Shown: positions 1 to 10,967 of the stretch, one piece after another
How positions within the stretch are numbered: the first letter of the stretch is position 1
How the letters are laid out: each line of letters opens with the position of its first letter
Assembly (NCBI GenBank): GCA_026929865.2
Contig: CM049407.1
Location: 32,393,501-32,457,500 of the forward strand
From: Hyperoplus lanceolatus
Taxonomy: Eukaryota; Chordata; Actinopteri; Uranoscopiformes; Ammodytidae
Direction of reading: 5' to 3'
Length of the DNA: 64,000 bases
Made by a program: the position numbers and the translations under genes
Notes under the pieces: generated by a model
What the model was told of the DNA's origin: nothing
The model's database searches: none
What the model saw: only the letters and a program-made list of their open reading frames with translations

Positions 1-487
1 AAACAAATAAGTATTCAGGCTAAATTAATCTGGTTGTAGGCCTAAATGTTTTGGGAGTCTTTCATCCACGGCTTATTTCAGACTGTGTGGAGTGGACACA
101 CTATACGCTTGTGTATGCGGGGTGGTTGCTATGCCGAGGTTTCAGTTGCCATTCGTAGCGAAAAATGAAGTGAAAATGAATGTGACTGCCGGCTGCCACT
201 AACATTCATGGAGGTTTTGTTGTGCGCGCAGAGTTATAACAAGTAAGACTTCTGCAAATGACAAGCTTTCTTTTCTGTTCTTTTTCCGCGAACTCCCAGA
301 CTCACACACGGAAGAAGCTACTAGTAAAGGTCGCGCAGCTGAGCTAGGAAGTGCTAGGTTCCGGTTTCTGCTTCAAAATAAAAGTCAGAATTGACTAGAC
401 GTTTAGCCGTTTTGCCAGTTAAATGATTTTAATGTGAAATTACGCTATAGGACATGTTCCGTTTGAATTAACAGTAACTTAAGTGCG

Positions 488-518
<31 letters not shown>

Positions 519-790
519 AACACACAGTAAACAAGGTGTTAACGCGTTAAATGTGAAAATTCAGAGCATAACGTGTCCCTGGTTCAAACGCTAGTTCAGA
601 TTTTGCCCATAAGGGAACAAGCCACACCCACTTATTACCAACCACTTTCTCCTCCTGCGATAAGCACACACCCCTGATACCCCTGAATCTACCTGCCAGT
701 TAGATTCAAACCGGCAGTTAGATTCAGGGCCTATCAGAGCAGACTTTTGCTTTTTGTCAGTGTGGCTTAAAGAAAGGCTCTAAATAGTGG
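1..790. other. sim2 intron, left edge of window
   Basis: No coding signal is seen. It holds a (TA)n microsatellite at about 488-513. The stretch at about 160-300 resembles 52990-53110 (shared words such as GCAAATGACAAGCTTTC), so both are probably pieces of one dispersed repeat. By inference this lies in a sim2 intron, because the first recognised sim2 exon starts downstream with a phase-0 acceptor. Confidence 0.5.
488..513. repeat. (TA)n microsatellite
   Basis: About 13 uninterrupted TA dinucleotides. Confidence 0.9.
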
Positions 791-2733
791 AGGTCCTGGG
801 AAAGTTTTGTATGCGCTTCATTTAGCGGAGAATATCTCAACTGTTATAGACTAATATGACCCCAGTGAACAACGTGGGATGTGTAACAAAATCTCTGTCC
901 GGGAAGAAAGTCCTGAAAATGACCACAACAGGTTACACTAGTATCACACTACGTGGTGAATGGGACTTTTTTTTTCCTTTATAGATATCCTCATACTTTT
1001 TTACCAGATTAATCTTCATATTAAAGATCTCCTATTATACTACTTTTCCGGTCTTAATTTCTTGTTAAAAACTGCTATAGAGCAACCTGACACGAATCAC
1101 ATCACAAAAAACCATGTAGATTTTCGGGACACTCTTCCTCTCACCCTAGCGAGCACAGCAGTCTGCTCCACACACTGCTTTGAGCTTCTCCGCCCCTCCC
1201 CCCCTCCTGCAAACCCCACTCCGTTGTGATTGGTTACCTTCCTTCCGGGACATTTCCAGCAGCGCGCGGGGAGATTTCTGAGAGAGGAAGGTGGGGGCAT
1301 GGCCGGAGTTTGCCTGAGCAGCATTAGCATACATGGAAACATCCGGGTACGTGACGACACGATACCCGGAAATTTGAACAAGTGAATTCTCGACCGGCTG
1401 CCCTAGTGTTTAGTGCTCTGCACAGCCACCCCAGACGGTCAGCAGGGAATACGTCGAAATGCATGTACGTAATTACTTGATAAGCTAGTATGGTTAAACA
1501 TGAATATAAATCATTATAACAACGTTTATAGGTCATAAAAGTCAAAAAGTATCATAGGTCCTCTTTAAGAGAAATACTTTTTGTATTACACTTTGTCTAA
1601 AAAATTTAATTATATATGCAAATGAGGCAATATCTCATTAAATACGCATATAAACCCTTTAGTAGAAGTCCTGGATACGATTTGTATGCATTTCATTTAG
1701 CGAAGAATATCTCAACTGTTATAGACTAATATGACCCCATTAAACAACATGGGATGTGTGAGAAAATCTCTACCCAGGACGAAAGTCCTGAAAATGACCA
1801 CAACAGGTTACACTAGTATCACACTACGTGGTGAATGAGACTTTTTTTTTTTCATTATAGATATCCTCATACTTTTTTTTACCAGATTAATCTTCATATT
1901 ATGAGAAATACTTTTTGTATTAGACTTAGTCTAAAACATTTAATAAAGTAATTTAGGCAATATCTCATTAAATATGCGTACATACAGTACGTAATAGGTT
2001 GACAGTTTTTTAGCCATTTTCATTATATATCAAATCAGAATGTTTACACTCTTCTATGACCTTATAATCATTGTCATTGTGAACATTGTGATCCCCTCAG
2101 AAAAGGGGATTATATGTGCGATATTGGCTAATTTGCATATTTTATAAACATTTTTAGACAAAGTGTAATACAAAAAGTATTTATCTTAATATATGAAAAT
2201 TCATCTTGTAGAAATGTATGAGGATATCTATAAAGGGAAAAAAGTCCCATTCACCATGTAGTGTGATACTAGTGTAACCTGTTGGTTAGAGATTTTCTCA
2301 CACATCCCATGTTGTTCAATGGGGTCATATTAGTCTATAACAGTTGAGATATTCTTCGCTAAATGAAGTGCATACAAATCGTATCCAGGACTTCTACTAA
2401 AGGGTTTATATGTAGGCTATGCATATTTAATGAGATATTGCCTAATTTGCATATTTTATTAAAATGTTTAGACAAAGCGTAGTACAAAAGGTATTTATCT
2501 TAATATGAAGATTAATCTGGTAAAAAAGTATGAGGATATCTATAAAGGAAAAAAAAAGTCCCATTCACCACGTAGTGTGATACTAGTGTAACCTGTTGTG
2601 GTCATTTTCAGGACTTTCGTCCCAGGTAGAGATTTTGTCACACATCCCACGTTGTTCACTGGGGTCATATTAGTCTAAAACAGTTGAGATATTCTCCGCT
2701 AAATGAAGCGCATACAAATCTTACCCAGGACCT
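791..2733. repeat. Foldback repeat made of four related units
   Basis: A unit of about 240 bp with a linker of about 95 bp occurs four times. Two copies are direct (about 791-1024 and 1664-1900) and two are inverted (about 2180-2402 and 2495-2733). Units share words such as GAATATCTCAACTGTTATAG and ACACTAGTATCACACTACGT. The outer ends are mirror images (AGGTCCTGGG and CCCAGGACCT). A small hairpin, GATCCCCTCAGAAAAGGGGAT-like, lies at about 2090-2111 near the turn. The first unit is split by the TTAA-flanked element at 1025-1564. No target-site duplication was found outside the ends. The superfamily is unknown; a foldback-type DNA transposon is the simplest reading. Confidence 0.75.
1025..1564. 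mobile_element. 540-bp TTAA-flanked nonautonomous element
   Basis: It is flanked on both sides by TTAA (1021-1024 and 1565-1568). Its ends are imperfect inverted repeats, AGATCTCCTATTATACT and AGAGGACCTATGATACT, matching at 13 of 17 positions. It interrupts the foldback unit just after CTTCATA. The inverted unit near 2500 keeps the uninterrupted site with a single TTAA. The TTAA target points to the piggyBac or Kolobok superfamilies. No transposase is encoded. The interior is GC-rich (about 1190-1290). Confidence 0.75.
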
Positions 2734-2793
2734 AGATTAAAAAGCAACTTTTGTAAAAAGCACTTTGAATTTGAGCTAAGCATACAAGTGCAG

Positions 2794-2909
2794 TAGCCTG
2801 GCTCCGCCCCCGCCTACCTACTTCTGCCCAAATTTAAATTTCCCTTCAGTAGTCAATGTCCCTTCTGTACAAATGAAATGAAGTACGATGGTCTGGTAGC
2901 GCCAGGCTA
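2794..2909 (+). mobile_element. Short internally deleted element with 9-bp TSD
   Basis: Ends are TAGCCTGG and CCAGGCTA. It is flanked by a perfect 9-bp direct repeat, CAAGTGCAG (2785-2793 and 2910-2918). Both ends match the ~375 bp elements at 42099-42472 and 45103-45479, while about 260 bp of the middle is missing. A 9-bp target duplication is typical of Mutator-like elements; the family assignment is inference. Confidence 0.85.
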
Positions 2910-2918
2910 CAAGTGCAG

Positions 2919-3765
2919 TGCATTCTGCATATTTCTCAATGTGAAAATGTGGAATTCCTCCCAAAAACTGTTAACTTTAATGGTAATTAATGGGTTATGC
3001 TGTGACTTTAGTTACAGTGCTGAGACAAGGATATGAATAACGATAACGATAGAATTATGAGAATCATTCAATCTACAGACAACACACAAATCAATTTAGC
3101 CAAGGTAAGTCTTATTAGTAACAATATTCCATATGTTCTGACTGTTCAGCAAGGAAACACTGTTAGAGAGATCATAAATAGGGAAGTTGATACTGAAAAG
3201 ACTAACTTTAAAGGTTATTTACTTCCCAGATTTGTCTAATTTCAGAACGCTGAAGCCTCATACGAACTTAAAATGAACTTTGGAATGAATGAACAGGGAT
3301 AAATCAGAACAATGATTCTGGATTTGGGCCCTTTTTCTTATATTCTTAAGCCATCATGGACAGGAGTAAATGATTACAGTCGACCAAATTATCTTTAAAT
3401 ATACATATGGGCATGAGAGTGTTAAGTATAAAGATAAACGTGAACATTTCAAACCTATCCTTTGATATTAGCTTCCTCTGGTGGTCACTCTTTATGCCAA
3501 GCTCGGCTTAACAAAGACATCATCTTTCTATCTCAGTGACTTTTATAACAAACAAGCATTATGTATGAAAAAGTCAGACTGTATCTTCAATAGCCATTAT
3601 CTATTCTTCATTATTTCATGTTTAACTAAATGAGTATCCAGTCGGAAAGCAAGTTAATGAAAGACTACTGCTGCAAACACACTCCAAGTTTTGCGTTTGA
3701 AGTGAGTGAGTTTGCAGTAGTAAAGCCACTATTTCAGTAACCTTTTCTGCGCTGGTTTGTTTCAG
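2919..3765. other. sim2 intron, nothing recognised
   Basis: No repeat family or exon was recognised. A short open frame at 3033-3239 has no recognisable homology and no splice context, so it is not called a gene. Confidence 0.5.
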
Positions 3766-4069
3766 GCCCCTGGCCTCTTCCAGATGGATTACTCTAACTG
3801 CTCCCTACAGAGGAGACTGTGGAAGGACAAAGCCCAGTACCCAGGGACCACGTGCAGGGAGAAAACCTCCAGTTTGAGCCCTGAAGTGGAGCAGGTGTCC
3901 TGCAGCCTCACGTACAACCTGACTCTCCATTCCCCCTACAATCTTAGGCATGTGGGAGCTCAGAGCCAGCTGTCTAGCTCTGGCCCCTCCTCTCAGCTGG
4001 CTGAGATGATTGGCTCCTTACACAGAAGAGGGAACATCAGCAGCCCCCCTGGACCGGACAAATACACAG
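3766..4069 (+). CDS. sim2: sim2 internal coding exon (C-terminal region)
   Basis: SIM2 is a nuclear bHLH-PAS transcription factor that dimerises with ARNT; its C-terminal part is a less conserved regulatory region. This exon starts after a TTTGTTTCAG acceptor in phase 0 and ends with a phase-1 donor (ACA G|GT). It encodes about 101 residues beginning APGLFQMDYSNC, which lines up with the human SIM2 stretch around SSFQMDKLECG and is rich in Ser, Pro and Gln. Its phase joins exactly to the exon at 7597, giving DKYTG-SVLADRRF. The bHLH and PAS domains are not in the window and must lie to the left. The identification rests on this junction and on the strong C-terminal match in the next exon. The paralogue sim1 is less likely. 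Confidence 0.8.
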
Positions 4070-4487
4070 GTATCTCACAAACTTCTACTTCAAACTAGAA
4101 AATTCTAACGGAAATTTTTAATGAGCCTGCCGCCCTAGCGTAGCGTGCGCAGAATGATGTCACACAGGTTCAATATTGGCGATTTTCCACTGCGTGGTAT
4201 CTGCTTAACTCGACTCAGCTCGCATGTATGGCATTTCAACCGCAAAATCATGGTACATGGTGCCTGGTAGCGGCAGTTTTTTTGGTATCACCTCACTCTA
4301 GGTTCTAAGTGAGCTGAGCCGATGCTAAAAGGTGACGTCGAAAGAATGCCGCCCACTGATTGGCCAGAGACTACTAGTTTCATTCTGATTCTCTCCGGGA
4401 CTTTTCGAGTGTATTTTATCAATAGCGCCTAGATCAAGTGCTGTCATCGCGCCACACCTCTCTGGCAGCAGAAAATGCTACTGTCAT

Positions 4488-4559
4488 GGTTCTATGGTGT
4501 AATGGTTAGCACTCCGGACTCTGTATCCAGCGATCCGAGTTCAAATCTCGGTGGGATCT
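4488..4559 (+). tRNA. tRNA-Gln (CTG)-like gene or young pseudogene
   Basis: The 72-nt sequence folds as a cloverleaf close to vertebrate tRNA-Gln(CTG): D stem GTGT/GCAC, anticodon CTG, T stem CCGAG/CTCGG. Departures from the family: three G-T pairs in the acceptor stem, one C-A mismatch in the anticodon stem, and T rather than A just after the anticodon. No clear T-run terminator follows within about 20 nt. It may be a decaying copy rather than an active gene. Confidence 0.7.
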
Positions 4560-4781
4560 GAATATTTGGGCGAATCGGACTGAGTGATTGTTTCCAATCT
4601 GAACAAGTCCCCAATATACAGTACCATTGTCTGTCAACAACAGATTGATCACCATATTCTCACAGCAGTTTGAATTTATGCAGCATCATTTTGACGAGAC
4701 CTACTTTATTTCTTAAATATGCAAAATAATTAATCCGATCTTCTGCCCTACCACAGAAAAAACATACATTTGCAAGTAGCA

Positions 4782-4849
4782 GTCAGGATGGCGCTGCGTT
4801 CAGGTCGCAGTCTCCCCTGGAGGTGTGGGTTCGAATCCCACTTCTGACA
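4782..4849 (+). pseudogene. tRNA-Leu (CAG) pseudogene lacking the D arm
   Basis: The ends GTCAGGATGG and TCTGACA, the CAG anticodon arm, the variable arm and the T arm (GGTTCGAATCC) match vertebrate tRNA-Leu(CAG). About 15 nt, covering the D arm (normally CCGAGCGGTCTAAGG-like), are missing, so the sequence is 68 nt rather than about 83. Without the D arm and A box, normal Pol III transcription is not expected. Confidence 0.85.
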
Positions 4850-5594
4850 ATAGATGTTTTTTCACAGAAACCAGTGCATGCGCTTGGTTAGAAAAGTCAG
4901 CAATTCTCTAGGTATCAAAACTGTTTGAGAAAATACAGTGTTATTAGTCTGTCTAACCTGCTGCCACGTGACCTAGTCTGGGAAATGTGGCAGAAGTTAA
5001 ATGAATGATTAAGACTGATCTGCCTTGCAATCCTGTATCTGAATGATTCTGTTTCCGCAGACATTGAAACACTGGAGGATTGAGTCTCTCCCTTAGATCA
5101 CACTGCATTGGGCCATGCAGGGTTGTTTACGTTTGTTTGTTCGGACTACCCATTACTGCTTGTACAAGACACTCAAGGGTTAGCAAAAGCTCTCGTGTCC
5201 CAGCCTGGTCCCAGCGCCCCCCTAGGTTGTACGAACGCCCCCCAGGGGGCGGTACCGCCCCCGTTGAGAAACCTTGATTTACAGTATGTTGATGGGTTCA
5301 TTCCTCTTCAGAATTGTTGGTTTGTGTTGTGTTGGGCTGCTCCCTCAGAAGTATGAATCCCCCGGTTGCGGTCGCACTTATAGCACATATTGTAAACATC
5401 ACACTCATCACGCTCCTGTCCCGTAAATACATCCAAACACATCTAAACAGAGTGTTCCGGGAATATTCTGGAATTCTAACTAACGAGGTAGTCAAATTGA
5501 CGGAAAAATCTGTTACGCCTTTCCATGTCAGTAACATTTACACAGCAGGATGAGAGGCAAAAATGCTGGCATTTTCCCAGCTTTCACAGGGTTT

Positions 5595-6822
5595 CAGGGG
5601 TCTCAAACCTTTTTTCAACTGAGAGCTACTTTGAAAAAAATAAAGTGGCGAAGAGCTACTTGCATCAAATCGTTTATATTTATTTACATTGCACACATCA
5701 AATTAATTAAGCTTCTGTTTGTACACGTGTGAAATTGCAATACCCAATGCTTATCATAAATAATTTCCCATCAAAGGTCCAAGAAAACATCACTACTTTA
5801 CACTTCTTTTGGGCCACATTTACGTCACTGAAAATTGACATCAATGTCTATACTGCACTTCTAATTGTGACGCAACGGTGTTTCCCCCAGGAAATGTCTA
5901 GTAAAGGTGGTCACTGCCTACGTGTGGAGGAGGCGCGGCGCGTCGAAAATGTTGGGGGTATTTTGCTCAAAGATGCCACTACGCACTACAGAAATAAACA
6001 ACTGCTTATTCGAATAAAACAGACAACTGACCTTTCCTTTTTGGATGGGACGTTGTTGTGAGATTATTGTGGACAATAGGCCTACTGTGATGCGAAAGCC
6101 TATAATTAATTAATGTTATTATTAGTCTACTTGCTTGATTTCTTTGTAATATACGGTTATTGGTCCTTTTGGAACATGTATTTCCCAATTTAAAACATAA
6201 AAATAAAGCAGCATTGAAAATTCGGAAAATAAATCTTGTAGGCCTATGCGTACACTAGCATGCTGTTTTACAAATAACTAGTTGAAATAATGAATACAAT
6301 GTGTTTTCCCCTTAAAATGATTAAATACATTTCTCCAAAGGTGAAAGACAGTAACAGTGTGGCACTTCTGTAAACTTACTGAAAGGTGCCTGGGCCATCA
6401 CTCTCATGCATTCATCAGACTTTTCTCTGCCTGTCTGAGCTGATAGGTTGTGTTGCCACGGTGATGTGGAGTCTTAAACTGTTCTAGCTTTGCACAGCAC
6501 TTCTTTCTGTTCAGCTAAATATCCCCATAGAACCGCGCTGCGTTTATTTTCGCCAATAGTTCAGGGACGGCTTGCTTCTGCTCGTTTACTCTCCCGCGTG
6601 CATGCCGTAGTCACGCATGGCCGCACGCAGAGCAGCACACACACACACACACACACACAGACACACACACGTGATGTGAACATTTATTTACCGCAAATCG
6701 CGGCCCTTCGCGCAGTTTTGACCATGGGATTTTTGGGATGGATTTTTTTACAACACAGTCGACAACCTATCAGGCGAGTTACTGAAAACCTGGTAGCTCG
6801 CGATCGACGTGTTGGAGACCCC
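5595..6822. mobile_element. Nonautonomous DNA element, hAT-like ends
   Basis: The ends are inverted: AGGGGTCTCAAA on the left and TTGGAGACCCC on the right. Subterminal AGAGCTACTT and GGTAGCTCGCGATCG are also partly complementary. The sequence resembles hAT ends, but no clean 8-bp duplication could be fixed (the flanks CAGGGTTT and AGGTTTAG are only similar). Open frames inside have no recognisable domain. A CA microsatellite lies at 6635-6670. Confidence 0.5.
6635..6670. repeat. (CA)n microsatellite
   Basis: CA dinucleotides with one GA interruption, inside the element at 5595-6822. Confidence 0.9.
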
Positions 6823-7596
6823 AGGTTTAGTCATCTGTCTCATTCATTCTTAGGGGACTAACAATACATAAGTGTTTGATCAACTGTCCAATCATCACAA
6901 AACTTGGTACTTATCTTCAGAACAAGTGACAGTAGTTTATCTAAGCATTTTGTGCCTTGCCAATAGGGGGGTAGCAGTTATCGATGAGCGGCAGGCACAT
7001 TCAAAATGTTCGCAACATGTTCTAGTTTACATGATACTATTTATGTGTCACACCAGTAGATACTCAATGCTAAAGACTTGCATAGGACTTGTGGAACTGG
7101 GCCAATGTCTACAGTACTGTGGAAATCACAGGGAATGGGGAGCAGGTGAGGAAGTAGGAAGCTGGAGCTCAATAATAATTATTAAATAAAGGTTTGTCTG
7201 TAAAAATAGCTAGCTGATAACTTTGGCCTATTCTAAAAGATCTGGATACCTTCAGATTGACTGATACTTCAGAAGTTTCCCTCTGGGATTAACAGCAAAA
7301 AGCTGGCAATTTAAATTTTTTGCAAAGAGGAAAATCTGTTTTCCTTATTTACATAACACACGACTGTGGTTTTCAGATTTGTCTGCTTGGGATAGTGAGA
7401 GAAGGAAAGTGCTCTCTCTCTCTCTCTCTCTCAGAGGTGGAATGCTGGCTCAGAGTTATTATTATTATGCCTCATCAGAGAAATAAAATCTATTATCAGA
7501 CAGTTTGACCTTATATATAAAAACACATCTGTGGCCACGTTATGCTCCTGATACTGTCTCTTAATTTCAGTTAAAGAAAATTATTTTCCTCATCAG
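6823..7596. other. sim2 intron upstream of last exon
   Basis: No repeat family was recognised apart from a (TC)n run at about 7411-7432. The intron ends with a TTTTCCTCATCAG acceptor at 7596. Confidence 0.5.
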
Positions 7597-8186
7597 GATC
7601 TGTGCTGGCTGACCGCAGGTTCCCTGATGAGATCTACTATGAGCCAACCAGCAGGCTGAAGGAAGAACCCTACCAACACTACGGGCTTGTACACACTGAG
7701 GTGTCTGACAGCTGTCCACACTCCTGTTCTCACGGCAACAAGGACACTACGCTTTTAAAGCAGGATGTGCCACATTATACCAGAGGTGATGAGGGCCCTG
7801 GAGGGGTCTGGGACCTTCCCTGCCCTCTTCTCAGTGGCCTGGTGCTGGGTAAAGGTGAGCAGGCTGGCTGTGTGAGGGAGACACAAGCTGCATGGGGCCA
7901 TCAGCAGTGTGCAGCAGACACACAGGACATGAGGATGGTGATGGGGATGGGGGTTCCTGCCCAAGCTCCTTTGAACTTTCATAAAGTCATGGCGAAACAT
8001 GTTTCTATTAAAGCTCCCCCATTTACCACACTGAATCACACAACACAGGGCCAAAGCTTCCAGGGTAAAGAGATAGCATCTTCCAGCTGTAACAGGCAGA
8101 GCCCTGGCTCCAGCTTGTCCCCTGAGAGCCACACAAAGATCCCACATTACATCAGTACCTCCGTCATAATCACAAATGAGAGGTGA
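7597..8186 (+). CDS. sim2: sim2 last coding exon with stop
   Basis: This exon follows the phase-1 intron and reads SVLADRRFPDEIYYEP onward for about 196 residues to a TGA at 8184-8186. The extreme C-terminus, IPHYISTSVIITNER, matches the human SIM2 end LPHYLGASVIITNGR, which is the firmest evidence for the gene. Upstream, LNFHKVMAKH corresponds to the human LNYHRVLARR, and RRFPDEIYYEP to the region around RRFGED. The middle is low-conservation, rich in His, Ser and Gly. No AATAAA was noted in the next 800 bp, so the 3' end is undefined. The gene runs toward hlcs, a convergent arrangement also known in human. Confidence 0.9.
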
Positions 8187-8986
8187 CCAGGGACAAAAGC
8201 TCAGGATTCTAAAGGTGCGAACACACTACACGCGTTACCCGCATAAGCTTTACGCGCGTAACACAGCTAAAATGTTGCTTGATCATTTTGTGTCAAAAAT
8301 GGTTCTACGCGTGTAACGTGCCTAGACTCCCTCCTGATATTGTATTTCCCCTAATCAACCATGGCTGCGATCAGACCCGACCCGACACAACAGCGTGCAT
8401 GTCCGCACAAAAACAACAACAACAACACGGCCAACAACTGTGCCAAAAGACAAACTGAACAGCACAAATAGCCTAGCATTAAAACAGCATTGCATATTTA
8501 TGGCAGCTACATAACAAACACAGTTACAGCAGCATCGGTGCACGGCGGCACAACATAAAGTCAAGTAGCCAACATTACCCTACCTGGCTGTGACAGGGGA
8601 CCATGGCTGGCGTAGATCAACACCGGTGCTTCGCTGTACTTGTCGTGAAAGTCCCCCGGACATAGCCGTCATGTTTGGGTTCATAATATGAGGCGTTAGC
8701 CGGCCGCACACAACCGGGTGAGTTAACTAATGCTATAAGGCGCTAACTTGGTTTATCGGCTAAAGCACAGCCGCACATATTCACTGGTTTACTTTGCCCA
8801 CGTCTTCTATTCCCGAGCTGCTGTCATACAGCACTGGCCGCCTGCAATACATTTTCCTCCTCGGTGTTTCTCAACCTCTGTGTATACTGTTCTCTGACCG
8901 TGCCAATGTATGTGACGTATCTTACCTCTGCAGTACTATCTGTGTTTATACTGTATAAACCAGATAGGACTGCAGAGGTAAGATAT
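8187..8986. other. sim2 3' flank / intergenic
   Basis: It holds a possible sim2 3'UTR followed by unassigned sequence. About 8210-8330 is CpG-rich, with repeated GCGTAAC words in both orientations (ACGCGTTACC, TACGCGCGTAAC, ACGCGTGTAACG), and is probably a small TIR-type repeat. Nothing coding was recognised. Confidence 0.45.
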
Positions 8987-9199
8987 TTAATGGAGGAAAA
9001 GCCAGTGTGTACAGATGGGTTTTGAGCCTTGATTTAAAGGCAGAAATGGAGGGGAATCACGTATGTCAGGTGGCAGTTGGTTCCACAAGCACGGCACAGT
9101 TACAGCGAAGTTGTGCCAGTGGCATGGCTGTATACACTGGTCACAAAAAGAAAGTGATTGTCTACAGTAGTTCAGAAGAGACTGACATCTCCATTCCAC
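8987..9199 (-). mobile_element. LINE 3'-terminal fragment
   Basis: Read on the minus strand it gives AVTVPCLWNQLPPDIRDS followed by FLPLNQGSKP. This matches the conserved C-terminal tail of fish LINE reverse transcriptases (A-LWN-LP--IR---S---FK--LKT). The 5' part is missing. The opposite strand is open but is not needed to explain the conservation. Confidence 0.65.
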
Positions 9200-9665
9200 T
9201 TAACGACACCACAGATGAGAGTTCAGATGGCCAGAAAGATGATGATGGTGACTTTGTCATTGTGTGCTTCGCAGGTAAAACCATTAGATCTGCTCTGCCT
9301 TGTTTAAGAAAATTGACCTTCAATCTTTGTTAAATATTTACTTTACATAAACCTTAAATAAGTAATTTGTTTAATGGATTTGTATTGCTTTACAGTTTAT
9401 GAGATATATATCAATGGCACAATTTACCCCATGGTATTCTCTCCAAAGGCACAACTTAACCCACACCGGGGGCAAGTTGTGCCACAAGACAACTTTTTTT
9501 CCCAAAGCTATATTTATTAAACAGTTTATTCCAGATCCAAAGTTATTGTTGTCAGGGATGCACCACATCCTGAAATATACGTACATATTTTAGTTAGAAA
9601 CATTACTGTTAAAGCCTCAATTTAAAGTCAATTGAGTAAAAAGTGGCATAACTCACCCCAATCTC
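9200..9665 (+). mobile_element. Unresolved DNA-transposon fragment
   Basis: A plus-strand frame reads ETDISIPLNDTTDESSDG and then an acidic run ending DFVIVCFAG before a GT donor-like site at 9274. This resembles the acidic tail of fish transposase-derived proteins, but no family can be fixed. The right part contains ACTCACCCCAATCTCCCCTA near 9650, similar to the right end of the element at 55814-59330, and an inverted GTTGTGCCA/TGGCACAA theme. It is probably a truncated relative of that element. Confidence 0.35.
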
Positions 9666-9976
9666 CCCTATATTTCTTTGTATATGATCAGGTGCAGCAA
9701 CAGCTTGAGCAGAACCCTCCAGTACAACGGCTTTTAAGATGAAAACAATTTATTTAACATGCAAAAGCTTAATGCTGCTTAATGCCTGTTGTTTTATTTT
9801 AATTAACCTTTTCAATCAATATCACATATTTATTACATTACTTAAATCACTTATCAGGCATTAACATACTAAAAAAGGGTGCAATACAGTGTGCATTATA
9901 AGGAGTTTGAAGCATAATTGAAGGCCTTCAAAGTTAAAACATTCATTACTTTAAACTGTGTGATTGCTTTGACATA
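9666..9976. other. AT-rich intergenic sequence
   Basis: Nothing recognised. Confidence 0.5.
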
Positions 9977-10400
9977 CACTACCGTTCAAAAGTTTGGGGT
10001 CACTTAGAAATATCCTTATTTTTGAAAGAAAAACACTTTTTTTTCAATGAGGATAACATTTAATTAATCAGAAATTCAGTCTAGACATTGTTAATGTGGT
10101 AAATGACTATTCTAGCTGGAAACGGCTGATTTTTAATGGAATACCTACATAAGTGTACAGAGGCGCATTCCCTTCAGAGAACAGCACAAACGGGCTCTAA
10201 CCAGAATAGAAAGAGAATTGGGAGGCCCCGATGCCCAGTTGAGCAAGAGGACAAGTACATTAGAGTCTCTAGTTTGAGAAATAGACACCTCACAGGTCCT
10301 CAACTGACAGCTTCATTAAATGTTACCCACAAAACGCCACTCTCATCGTCTACAGTGAAGAGGCGACTCCGGGATGCTGGCCTTCTAGGCAGAGCAACCC
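9977..10400 (+). mobile_element. Tc1-like element, 5' part only
   Basis: It starts after TA with CACTACCGTTCAAAAGTTTG, a typical fish Tc1 terminus. Downstream it encodes the DNA-binding part of a Tc1 transposase (GRPRCPVEQEDKYIRVSSLR, then NRHLTGPQLTASLNVTHKT and STVKRRLRDAGLLGR). Homology stops near 10393 and no catalytic core follows, so it is truncated and inactive. Confidence 0.8.
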
Positions 10401-10567
10401 TGTCTCATCAAAATTACGTTCCCAGAGAACTATTTGGCATTCTCAATTACATTTGGTTGACAAATGTATTTTGTCCGTGATTACGTTTTAATGAACATAT
10501 CGCATACGTTTTTTCTCAACCTACTTTTTGTCATTTATTTACCTGTCGGATTATGTTTGGTTGAAAC

Positions 10568-10967
10568 TAGTGCTGTCAAACGATTAAAATATTTAATCGC
10601 GATTAATCGCATTAATGTCATAGTTAACTCGCGATTAATCGCACATTCTTATCTATTCTAGCCTAAATGTCCCTTGATTTCTAAAATATCATAATTTCCA
10701 ATTCAGTGCAAATAGACAACAATATAGAATCCCCCCCCACCCCTTGAACAGCATACAGAAACACAATTGGAACTTCCTTTTAACTTCCTTTTTTATTTAA
10801 AAACCAAACCATAAAACAACATAGGCTATAGCCTATAGAGCATGTATGCGTGAAGCGAAAATCGGACTGGGTGTGTGACCAGACCAAATGCAGTAATAAA
10901 AACTATATAAAAACGTCTTTTTGTGTACGACGCTGACCATGTGCACTCAACCTTCGTAAACTGGGCC
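10568..10967. mobile_element. hAT-like terminus (AATCG repeats)
   Basis: It begins with TAGTGCTGTCAAACGATTAA followed by repeated GCGATTAATCGC words. The same terminus occurs inverted at 41915-41992. The interior to 10967 is AT-rich with a C run at about 10731-10744 and no recognisable coding. The far end is not visible because Tc1 sequence begins abruptly at about 10968. Confidence 0.55.

Larger units (their letters stand above)
4070..5594. other. sim2 intron with tRNA-like sequences
   Basis: The region at about 4185-4400 resembles the end of a dispersed fish repeat (TTTTCCACTGCGTGGTA). The tRNA-Gln-like sequence and the tRNA-Leu pseudogene are listed separately. A C/G-rich patch at about 5210-5270 contains CCCCCCAGGGGGCGG. 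Small open frames at 5080-5710 show no recognisable homology. Confidence 0.45.

Noticed and set aside
1190-1290. CpG-rich promoter
   Set aside because: The GC-rich patch is inside the TTAA-flanked element and no gene starts there.
3033-3239. 68-residue open frame in the sim2 intron
   Set aside because: No recognisable homology, splice context or composition signal.
5729-6861. Several open frames of 105-123 residues
   Set aside because: They lie in a nonautonomous TIR element; one spans a CA microsatellite and none shows a domain.
9007-9273. Possible host exon on the + strand ending in a GT donor
   Set aside because: Its first part is the antisense of a LINE C-terminal tail and the rest resembles transposon coding; no sim2 or other gene continuity was found.
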